A DNA stretch of 57,701 nt, from NCBI GenBank assembly GCA_002419385.1, contig DIFZ01000060.1, positions 1 to 57,701 on the forward strand. The letters run 5' to 3'. Position 1 is the stretch's first letter, and each line of letters begins with the position of its first letter. The stretch is from Geobacter sp. UBA5735 (GTDB lineage: Bacteria > Desulfobacterota > Desulfuromonadia > Geobacterales > Geobacteraceae). The notes beneath the pieces are model-generated. The model saw only the letters and a list, made by a program, of their open reading frames with translations. It ran no database searches and was not told the DNA's origin. Positions 6,454 to 12,706 of the stretch are shown piece by piece. The position numbers and the translations under genes were made by a program.

Positions 6454-8556
6454 TTACTCCTCCTTGAACCTCCCCGTGCAATACGGGTCTTCCTTGTACA
6501 GGCCGACGCGCCTGCCCAGCTCCTCCGACCGGTCCTTGTCGTTCGCCCAGGCTATTTCGTAAGGCTTGGCCAGGCCGAGCTTTTCGCGGGCACGGATATC
6601 GTCGTAGATCTCGTTCTGGTCGTTGAAGAACTTCCTCCCGTTCTCCTCCTGCTGCCGGCGTTTTTTTTCCCGCCGCGCTTCGCCTTCCAGCACCTCGGCC
6701 GGCAGCTCGATGTGCTCCGGAGCCGCTTTCTGTATCTCGATCGTGCCGATGCGCTCCAGCCGGATTTCCTCTTCCTTGACCGCCAGGCGCTTGAGCCGTT
6801 CGGCTTCCCGCTTTTCCGCCGACATCTCACTGATTGGCTTAGCAAAGAAGCGGCGGCTGTTGCCCCTGAATGCGGCGATGCAGATGAGCCTGCCGTCCAG
6901 ATCGCGGACCAGGACGCCGCGGGGGTCGTGGACGTCGTAGCCGACCCGGACCTGGTCGCCGTGGAACTCTTCCAGCGAGCCGTTGAAATAGGGGTTGCCG
7001 AACAGTTGCACGGTGCATCGGTTGACCTTGCAGATTTTCTCCGGCAGGAACAGGTCGGCGACTTCCCACTGCTCCAGCTTGGGCGGCGCGCCCTTCTCGG
7101 CGATGCCCTTCTCCCACATCTCGTTGGGGCACATGTGGCGCATGTGGCCAGATTGCGGGTCGCGGATCTTGGGCAACCCCTGGTGCGGCCGTGCATTGTA
7201 GTCGTCGATGCGCTCCTGGACCCACACCAGGAACTCGGGCCACGGCATGACGAAGTCCGACATGCCCTTCGTTTTCATGTCCTTCTTGATGATCTTGTGG
7301 ACCTTGAGTTTTGTTTCCCGGTCCATGTCTCGGCCCTTGTAAGTCAGGAAGTTCTTCGCCTCCCGGTGCCACAGGTCGCGCCGAAGCTTCTCGATCATGC
7401 CCCGCGCCTGGGACTGGCGGGCGGTTGACGGAAGGTTCTGGATCCCCAGGCGGCTGACGATGCCCGTCACCGGGTCCTGGAGGAGCTGGTTTTCATAGCC
7501 CGGTCCCTTGTCGTGGTAGAAAATCTGCGGAACGCCGTGGGTCTCAACCGCGTGGCGCAAGCCCGCCGCCATGGTCGGGCCGCTTTCAGCCAGGCCCGCG
7601 CTCCAGCCGACGATCTTCCGCGTGTACACATCCTGGACATCGCAGATTTCCGGGGAGAACGGCCGGCCGTGGGCCGGGTGGGCGATGCCCCATGCCTTGA
7701 AGGTGAGGCCATCGGAGATGAAGACCTCGCCGGGCGCCAGGTCGGACGTGTCGCGTTTGATGTAGGGCCGGATAGAGCGCAGCTCCTGGCCGGTCATGCG
7801 GCCGCGGTTCTTCTCCACATTGCCCACGCGCATGAGAAAGCGCCGCGCCTGGTGGTAGCTGGGGAGAGGGACATCAGCCGGGAGAAGAGCCTTCAGGTTG
7901 TCCAGGGCGGCGGCTACGCTCGGCTTCTGCGGCTTCTGGTAGCAGGCCATGAAGCTTGCTCCCCATGCCGGAATACTGCTGACCGGCGGAGCCTTGGGAG
8001 CGAGCGCGGCATAGTTTCCGGTCTTTTTGTAGATGCTCCACCAGCGCATGAGCGTGGTTTCGGACAGGGCGCGGTCCATGCCGGAGCGGCCGTTGGCCAC
8101 CGGCACGACAGCCTGTATTTCTTCCGGGAGCGCCTCGTCTGCCGCCTGTTTGACCAGTATCTTGATGGCCTTGGATACGCCGAGTTGGACTGATGCCCCC
8201 TCGATGAGCCGAACGAAGATCAGCCGGGCTTCCATGACTCGCCGCTGCCAGTCGGCAAGCGATGTGGCGGGCGGCGCGGCGGGAGGGTCGGCAACGGCTG
8301 GCAGGGTTTCCACGGAAACCGCGGGGAGATTGGACAACCGCTCGGGAAGTGTGGCAACGATCTGCTTCAACAGGTAGTCCCGCGTCTCTTCAGGCAGCGC
8401 CGTCAAGGGGTACTCTCTGCCGCCGCCCCGGCCTGAGCGTTTTTGGAAAGGCCAGGCTTCGCGATCGGCCTTTTGGAGGACACCTTTTAAGGTATTTGGC
8501 ATCCCGGGCAGACCGGCAAGCTCCTTGGCGGTGTAGTGGTTTTTGGGTTCGGTCAT
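6454..8556 (-). CDS. MuA-like DDE transposase
   Basis: This 700-residue protein is the strand-transferase of a Mu-type phage. Residues 1-60 resemble the MuA N-terminal DNA-binding domain (HYTAKELAGLPGMPNT). The catalytic core carries D282 (FISDGLTF), D349 (FYHDKGPGYEN) and E389 (RGMIEKLRR), matching the DDE triad of the retroviral-integrase fold. A Mu-type C-terminal beta-barrel region follows, then a charged tail that in Mu contacts B and ClpX. Length is slightly over Mu A (663). It should act on the boxes near 12478-12659. Confidence 0.95.
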   Translation of the reverse strand: MTEPKNHYTAKELAGLPGMPNTLKGVLQKADREAWPFQKRSGRGGGREYPLTALPEETRDYLLKQIVATLPERLSNLPAVSVETLPAVADPPAAPPATSLADWQRRVMEARLIFVRLIEGASVQLGVSKAIKILVKQAADEALPEEIQAVVPVANGRSGMDRALSETTLMRWWSIYKKTGNYAALAPKAPPVSSIPAWGASFMACYQKPQKPSVAAALDNLKALLPADVPLPSYHQARRFLMRVGNVEKNRGRMTGQELRSIRPYIKRDTSDLAPGEVFISDGLTFKAWGIAHPAHGRPFSPEICDVQDVYTRKIVGWSAGLAESGPTMAAGLRHAVETHGVPQIFYHDKGPGYENQLLQDPVTGIVSRLGIQNLPSTARQSQARGMIEKLRRDLWHREAKNFLTYKGRDMDRETKLKVHKIIKKDMKTKGMSDFVMPWPEFLVWVQERIDDYNARPHQGLPKIRDPQSGHMRHMCPNEMWEKGIAEKGAPPKLEQWEVADLFLPEKICKVNRCTVQLFGNPYFNGSLEEFHGDQVRVGYDVHDPRGVLVRDLDGRLICIAAFRGNSRRFFAKPISEMSAEKREAERLKRLAVKEEEIRLERIGTIEIQKAAPEHIELPAEVLEGEARREKKRRQQEENGRKFFNDQNEIYDDIRAREKLGLAKPYEIAWANDKDRSEELGRRVGLYKEDPYCTGRFKEE

Positions 8557-8581
8557 TTCGGCTCTCTCGGATTAGAAGTCA

Positions 8582-8609
8582 TTGAAACCGTCAACCTTTG
8601 TGCTATCAT
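8582..8609 (+). promoter_or_regulatory. Sigma-70-like promoter of the 8636 cassette
   Basis: TTGAAA at 8582-8587 and TATCAT at 8604-8609 are separated by 16 bases, 27 bases before the start codon and upstream of an AGGAGG site. The promoter points away from the transposase gene, so the two-gene cassette can be expressed independently of the phage early operon. Confidence 0.6.
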
Positions 8610-8635
8610 CGGGCATCACCCTCAGGAGGTTTCCA

Positions 8636-9121
8636 ATGGAAAAAGCTCAGGAGCAGCTCTACCGGATGATGGAAAACAGGTATTTTTACGCCGTGGACAA
8701 GGTCTTGTGCCGCCAGGACAGTCTTTTCAAAACATACCTATGGTCGGCATCCCTCTCGCTTGCGCTCAATTTTTCCCTTCTGAAAGACCATCCGTTTTTC
8801 TGGCCGTTGCCTTTCTGGAAATATGTGTCTCTCTCATCCCTGGCCTTGGCCTTCTTCGTCCTCGCCTATTGCCTTGATTCCCTCCGCGGTAAATCGGATC
8901 AACGGATTGAATTCCCTAACTACCGCGTTTATCTGGACTACCTCGGCAAGCATGGTGTTGATACGACAATGAAGATGGTTGCCGACGATTTTGAAGAACA
9001 TTTCACTCTTCAAGCAGAAGAACAAACGAAACGAGCAAAAAGATTACGAGCCAGCTCAAAGTTTTTGGTCCTTTCCTTTGCGGCCCTGGCTGTCGCCGGG
9101 GTCGCCTATATCCTTGCCTGA
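8636..9121 (+). CDS. Membrane protein, possible prophage cargo gene
   Basis: A 161-residue protein starts at the ATG at 8636 after AGGAGG. Two hydrophobic segments near residues 32-48 and 56-75 form a hairpin, followed by a charged region (about 80-135) and a third span at the C-terminus (FLVLSFAALAVAGVAYILA). It reads opposite to the early operon, has its own promoter, and sits between ner and the transposase, where Mu has no such gene. The layout is that of a 'moron'. Phage exclusion or envelope alteration is a guess; I recognise no family. Confidence 0.75.
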   Translation: MEKAQEQLYRMMENRYFYAVDKVLCRQDSLFKTYLWSASLSLALNFSLLKDHPFFWPLPFWKYVSLSSLALAFFVLAYCLDSLRGKSDQRIEFPNYRVYLDYLGKHGVDTTMKMVADDFEEHFTLQAEEQTKRAKRLRASSKFLVLSFAALAVAGVAYILA

Positions 9122-9136
9122 AAGGAGGTGATCGAC

Positions 9137-9283
9137 ATGTCTGACAAGCAGGATGGCGAGGCCCCGGCCCCTAACCCGGAAGCCCCGCCGACACGGCCCG
9201 CATCCACTGGCATCTCTACCCATGGGGAGCAAAGGCCGACTTCCACCACCACCGTCGAAATTTCCATCCACAAAGAGAAGTAA
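9137..9283 (+). CDS. 48-residue Pro/Thr-rich protein, cassette partner
   Basis: A short frame of 48 codons lies behind a near-perfect ribosome site (AAAGGAGGTG, six bases before ATG), 15 bases after the membrane gene. The product begins MSDKQDGEAPAP, is rich in Pro, Glu and Thr, probably disordered, and ends EISIHKEK. A GC hairpin at 9291-9309 follows. Its small size and strong ribosome site suggest a real peptide made with the membrane protein. Function unknown. Confidence 0.6.
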   Translation: MSDKQDGEAPAPNPEAPPTRPASTGISTHGEQRPTSTTTVEISIHKEK

Positions 9284-9414
9284 CTCCTGCGCGGCGGGCT
9301 CTCCGCCGCGTCCCTCCGACTGATTTTCATGCAAAGAGCAACAAATCTTGTTTTATTAAAATCCTTGTAAAACGCCTGAAATTTGCTTATAGGTGTTGAT
9401 TGAAATCAACAAGA

Positions 9415-9606
9415 TCAGGCAGCTCTACCCCAGAGCTTTTCAAAATCCATATTGAGCTTCCGGGCAATGAATTCCTTGATGTGCCGGGAATTGTGGTGCC
9501 CGTTGAGCACACCGGATACGGTTGCGGGCAGCACGCCGATCTCGGCGGCGAGTTCTTTCTGCCGGATGCCTTCCCGGACCAGGATTGACTTGACTTTGCG
9601 GTACAT
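9415..9606 (-). CDS. Ner/Cro-like early regulator
   Basis: A 63-residue protein with a helix-turn-helix: VKSILVREGIRQKELAAEIGV, then PATVSGVLNGHHNSRHIKEFIA. The size and position upstream of the transposase fit Ner, the Mu protein that damps early transcription and the repressor promoter. I start at 9606, where GAGAGG lies upstream; the frame remains open to 9810 but that part is antisense to another gene. Other small XRE-type regulators cannot be excluded. Confidence 0.8.
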   Translation of the reverse strand: MYRKVKSILVREGIRQKELAAEIGVLPATVSGVLNGHHNSRHIKEFIARKLNMDFEKLWGRAA

Positions 9607-9634
9607 GGTCTTACCTCTCAAAAGGAGATGATCT

Positions 9635-9949
9635 ATGACTGACGACCAGTTAAGCCGTATTGCCGGTTTGTTTTCCGGAGTCCAGCTAGCCCTGGTGCAC
9701 ATGGGCAACATGCTTGTCTCCAGGGGTGTGATCTCGCACGATGACCTGGCCAGCTCGTTCCGCGATACTGCGGACAATGTTTCAACCAATACTGCCAATA
9801 GAGAGGTCATCTCCCTGGTGTTGTGTCAGGTGGCTCGTGGGATTGCGGAGTCGAATCTGCAGGCTTCTCCGGAACAGCCAGAGGAGCCCCAAAAGGCGAT
9901 TCTTCGCCTGATCCAAGGAGGGAACGCAGATCCCTCTGAACAGTGTTAA
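9635..9949 (+). CDS. Hypothetical protein divergent from ner
   Basis: A 104-residue protein with a helical N-terminal two thirds (LSRIAGLFSGVQLALVHMGNM...) and a Pro/Gln-rich tail. The ribosome site AAAAGGAGATG is strong. Only 28 bases separate it from ner, so both genes' promoters must lie inside neighbouring coding DNA. Two small frames on the other strand overlap its 3' end. No family recognised. Confidence 0.65.
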   Translation: MTDDQLSRIAGLFSGVQLALVHMGNMLVSRGVISHDDLASSFRDTADNVSTNTANREVISLVLCQVARGIAESNLQASPEQPEEPQKAILRLIQGGNADPSEQC

Positions 9950-9992
9950 GCCATTCGGCGCCGACTATTGTCTTGGTTTTATTAAAGTTCAT
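9807..9992 (-). CDS. Possible small early-operon protein, overlaps 9635 gene
   Basis: A 61-codon frame starts at 9992 with GGAG five bases upstream and with its ATG overlapping the stop of the preceding 36-codon frame (ATGA). The product starts MNFNKTKTIVGAEW and ends in a Pro-rich tail. It runs antisense to the last third of the 9635-9949 gene, so at least one of the two may not be expressed. It is listed because the coupling with the upstream frame looks deliberate. Confidence 0.3.
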   Translation of the reverse strand: MNFNKTKTIVGAEWLNTVQRDLRSLLGSGEESPFGAPLAVPEKPADSTPQSHEPPDTTPGR

Positions 9993-10099
9993 CTGCGCTC
10001 CATGCCATGTTCGCCTTCGGAGCTCTGAAACATGTGAAGTGATATGTTTTCCCAGGAATGGACGAGATCCCCCAGACAGGTTTTTAATTCAGGGGTCAT
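9989..10099 (-). CDS. Possible 36-residue first gene of the early operon
   Basis: A 36-codon frame starts at 10099 behind a very strong ribosome site (AAAGGAGGGG, three bases before ATG) and is the first frame after the probable early promoter. The product begins MTPELKTCLGDLVHSWENIS. It ends overlapping the next frame's start. It is too short for family recognition; the ribosome site is the main support. Confidence 0.4.
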   Translation of the reverse strand: MTPELKTCLGDLVHSWENISLHMFQSSEGEHGMERR

Positions 10100-10170
10100 G
10101 TTCCCCTCCTTTCTCGTTTTGTGCAGCAAATTTAGCTGGGGACTTTTACCCCTCATTTTTTTAACTTCGT

Positions 10171-10232
10171 TCCAAATTTATATTTGGAAGCTTACCTAAT
10201 TATTATTTGGTTGTCAATAACAAAAGTTAGGT
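10171..10232. promoter_or_regulatory. Early promoter with operator-like palindromes
   Basis: On the minus strand, TTGACA (10217-10212) is followed after 17 bases by TAAGCT (10194-10189), a plausible early promoter for the leftward genes. Two symmetric signals overlap it: TCCAAAT-TTAT-ATTTGGA at 10171-10188, and ACCTAA at 10194-10199 facing TTAGGT at 10227-10232. These are likely repressor or Ner sites. Binding has not been shown; the call is from symmetry and placement. Confidence 0.6.
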
Positions 10233-10299
10233 TAAAGTTCACCCTTCCTAATATTTGTTTTGGCGTGTATATTTATCTCTAAATATCAGTAGGTTACAA

Positions 10300-10320
10300 A
10301 ACTTTTACCAGGTAAAAGTT
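10300..10320. promoter_or_regulatory. Perfect 21-bp palindromic operator before the repressor
   Basis: AACTTTTACC, one base, GGTAAAAGTT forms a perfect palindrome 25 bases before the repressor start. Related half-sites occur nearby (GAGGTAAA at 10332 and TTTTACC at 10144 and 10356). The rest of the 9950-10345 gap is AT-rich and holds the divergent promoters. The most likely binder is the repressor itself, giving autoregulation. Confidence 0.75.
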
Positions 10321-10345
10321 ATTTTGATCGCGAGGTAAATGTTTG

Positions 10346-11041
10346 ATGTCTGAAGTTTTACCTGAAAATACTTTTGCAAATAGGATAGCCACGCTAATTT
10401 CTTTGGTGGGAAGCAAAGAAAAGTTAGGGAAACTGGCGCAAATATCAGCGGTAATGATCGGAAAGTATGAAACTGGACAATCCGAGCCATCACGAGACAA
10501 ACTTATCGCCCTAGCCAACGCTGCGAAGGTAAATGTTTTGTGGCTTGCGACCGGCGAAGGCCCGATGAAGCGGGGGGAAACTGTCTCTGCAGAGGGATAC
10601 ACCACCGGCAAGGACCTGGGCGCGGATTTCGTCTTGGTGCCCCGCTACAATGTCGGGGCCAGCGCAGGCGGCGGCGCCATCATCCACAGTGAGCAGATCG
10701 TGGATCACCTTGCCTTCCGCTCGGAATGGGTCCGCAGCGCCCTGGACGTGTCGGTGAAAGACTTGGCCCTGATCAGCGTGAAGGGAGACAGTATGGAGCC
10801 CACGCTATCCAACGGGGACATGATCCTGGTCGACACCGGCACCAGGAAGGTCGAGGATAACGCTATCTATGTATTGCGCTACAATGGCGCCCTCATGGTG
10901 AAGCGGATCCAGCGGAAGGTGGATGGAACGTTGATCATTAAATCGGACAATATTGTTTATGAACCTGAAACAGTGGAGGGCGACGCCGTCGACCAGCTGC
11001 ACGTCGTCGGCCGCGTGGTCTGGAGTGGTAGGAGGATGTAG
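10346..11041 (+). CDS. LexA/S24-type phage repressor
   Basis: A 231-residue repressor. Residues 10-65 are an XRE-type helix-turn-helix and residues 95-225 an S24 (LexA/CI) peptidase domain with nucleophile S149 (VKGDSMEPT) and the general-base lysine K186 (ALMVKRI); an Ala-Gly near residues 105-108 is the likely self-cleavage site. It should hold lysogeny and be inactivated through RecA in the SOS response. Classic Mu repressor lacks this peptidase, so induction here would be SOS-linked. I use the ATG at 10346; a TTG precedes it. Confidence 0.92.
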   Translation: MSEVLPENTFANRIATLISLVGSKEKLGKLAQISAVMIGKYETGQSEPSRDKLIALANAAKVNVLWLATGEGPMKRGETVSAEGYTTGKDLGADFVLVPRYNVGASAGGGAIIHSEQIVDHLAFRSEWVRSALDVSVKDLALISVKGDSMEPTLSNGDMILVDTGTRKVEDNAIYVLRYNGALMVKRIQRKVDGTLIIKSDNIVYEPETVEGDAVDQLHVVGRVVWSGRRM

Positions 11042-11070
11042 GTTATACTTTCGTGGAAAGGGAGTAATGG

Positions 11071-11994
11071 ATGCCCGAAGAAAAAACAAGAACCTTGTCT
11101 TACAGACGTGCGATTTTTCTTGCTCCTGAGGCAGATAAGACTTTAGCTGACTATCTCACTAAAGCGAAAAAGAAGATACCCGGTTTGATTAAATTTACAT
11201 ACGATAGCGGACTAGTCCTGGAAGAACGTCATCATCGACACAAACCTGAAGTCGGTCATTTTTTACACATTGTTGCATATACTCCGGGAGAGCAAGCATC
11301 AATTGTTCCTCATATCCCTGGTGACTTATGTACTGCTCCCCCACCAGAAGAAGCTGATTTTCTTGATGGGGATATTATGGTGTTAATTGCAGGCAACCAT
11401 GTTACAATTTGTGCCAACAGTTTGCATGAAAAGAAGGTAGAGCGTTTTCTGGATAAATATTTTGAAGTTGCAGCCATTGAAAGTGTTTCGCGGCATTTTA
11501 ATCTTTCTAAAGTAGCAAATATCAACAAAATTAAAATGATAGAAAAACAGGGAGTTAAAGAGATTTCCTTAGATGCTTCTCTCTTTGATGCAAGCATCCA
11601 ATATTCTGAACGGACAACCATAAGGAAAAAGCTGGGAGGGGCTTTATTGGATGAGGTAAAAGCTCTTTTTAGAAAAGATGATGGGACCAGCGATATCCAA
11701 GAATCTGAAAATTTAACAGCACATTTAATATTAAAATATGATGGCAGAAGAAAAGATATCGCTGTCGGGAGACAACGGCTGGAAGATATTTCAAAAAAAA
11801 TAGTTGAAGAAGAAGAAGAAGAAGGATTCACCATAAAAACTGTTTCAGGAGAAACCTTAAGGGGCAACGATATTGCTCTCAGAAAATCCGTTAAAATAGA
11901 TAAATTTGGCAAATCTGTATGGTACGACCAGACGTGGAGAGAGCTTGAAGCATACTATCGAGAGCTATTTCATAGTGGATTGTTAGACCAATAA
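11071..11994 (+). CDS. Uncharacterised 307-aa protein of AT-rich prophage cargo pair
   Basis: A 307-residue soluble, charged protein. It starts with a basic segment (TRTLSYRRAIFLAPEADKTLADYL), has an alternating strand/helix middle (FLDGDIMVLIAGNHVTICANS, then HEKKVERFLDKYF), a helical section, and a C-terminal part with an acidic run (VEEEEEEG) and FTIKTVSGETLRGNDIALRK. Base use is visibly AT-rich against both phage and host neighbours. It follows the repressor by 29 bases with only a weak promoter signal (TATACT at 11044), so it may be made from the repressor transcript in lysogens. I do not recognise the family. Confidence 0.8.
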   Translation: MPEEKTRTLSYRRAIFLAPEADKTLADYLTKAKKKIPGLIKFTYDSGLVLEERHHRHKPEVGHFLHIVAYTPGEQASIVPHIPGDLCTAPPPEEADFLDGDIMVLIAGNHVTICANSLHEKKVERFLDKYFEVAAIESVSRHFNLSKVANINKIKMIEKQGVKEISLDASLFDASIQYSERTTIRKKLGGALLDEVKALFRKDDGTSDIQESENLTAHLILKYDGRRKDIAVGRQRLEDISKKIVEEEEEEGFTIKTVSGETLRGNDIALRKSVKIDKFGKSVWYDQTWRELEAYYRELFHSGLLDQ

Positions 11995-11999
11995 CCTTT

Positions 12000-12476
12000 A
12001 TGGACTGGAAAAGAATTATTTTATTATGCATTGCAACTATTTGCGGTATTTTTGCCGCAATATATGGGCAATCGTTTATTCACGCAAACGAAAGAGCTAT
12101 TAATGTTATCGTCACAGCTTTTTCAATTCTTGCAGGTTTTTTGGTTGCAATAATGACTATAATAGGAGAACCAGGGCTTTTTTCAATTAGAAGTTGGCGT
12201 TATGCAGAAGCGGCACGGAAAAACCTCCGTAACAGATTGACTAGACAAAAATGGATGTTTATTTTATACCTTATCACACTATCTTTGATATTTATCAGCA
12301 GCCTAGTTGAGAAAACCTATCCTTTTGCTACTGTATGGCTAGAAAGAATTTACCTTGGGATGGCCGTTGCCGCTTTTATTTTGTCATTTGGCCTTCCTTC
12401 AGCACTTATGAATATTCAACTTGCTCGCCACGATGAAATGATCGGAGCAAAAAGAAAATCTGCAGGCATTAAGTAG
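12000..12476 (+). CDS. Four-helix membrane protein of AT-rich prophage cargo pair
   Basis: A 158-residue membrane protein with spans near residues 5-25, 33-55, 85-103 and 115-138 and a positively charged loop between spans two and three (RYAEAARKNLRNRLTRQKW). The ATG comes five bases after the stop of the 307-aa gene, without a clear ribosome site of its own, so translation is probably coupled and the two proteins likely work together. A soluble sensor plus membrane protein is a common design for abortive defence or exclusion, but no family is recognised. Confidence 0.8.
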   Translation: MDWKRIILLCIATICGIFAAIYGQSFIHANERAINVIVTAFSILAGFLVAIMTIIGEPGLFSIRSWRYAEAARKNLRNRLTRQKWMFILYLITLSLIFISSLVEKTYPFATVWLERIYLGMAVAAFILSFGLPSALMNIQLARHDEMIGAKRKSAGIK

Positions 12477-12477
12477 C

Positions 12478-12659
12478 ACTACCAAATCACGTGCAAAAAA
12501 TAACTTCACTTGCCGTTTACTACCAAATCAGGTGCAAAAAATGAATTCATTTCTCCACACGCATGTCATCCCTTAAACTCCCGATTTATAAGCCATCCCA
12601 TAAAATTCCACACGATCCCGTCCATTCCCGCCTACTACCAAACCTGTCGGTGATTCACA
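12478..12659 (-). other. Prophage left end with three transposase-binding boxes
   Basis: ACTACCAAATCA occurs at 12478 and 12519, each followed by (C/G)GTGCAAAAAAT (23 of 24 bases identical), and a weaker copy ACTACCAAAC starts at 12634. Read on the phage strand these share the core TTTGGTAGT. Distances are 41 and 115 bases, close to L3-L2 and L2-L1 in Mu (about 44 and 105). The last box is 17 bases from a terminal TG (CA at 12658-12659 on the plus strand). The exact end could be off by a few bases. Confidence 0.75.
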
Positions 12660-12706
12660 ATAACGAACTGATAACAAGAAATTTTTCAAAGCCTTCGGGA
12701 CAAAAC

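Larger units (their letters stand above)
1..12659. mobile_element. Mu-like transposable prophage, early half and left end
   Basis: The block holds the hallmarks of a Mu-type early region in the expected order: Ner-like regulator, transposase A, ATPase B, small accessory genes, GemA and Mor, with a divergent repressor. The genome runs right to left here, so the late and structural genes lie outside the window. The end near 12659 is inferred from three repeated boxes spaced like the MuA sites L1-L3 and a terminal CA (TG on the phage strand). The other end and the target duplication cannot be seen. All early genes seen are open, so nothing marks the element as dead. Confidence 0.9.

Noticed and set aside
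6712..8193. Long plus-strand frames opposite the transposase gene
   Set aside because: They are antisense to the MuA coding region, lack ribosome sites and arise from GC-rich third positions.
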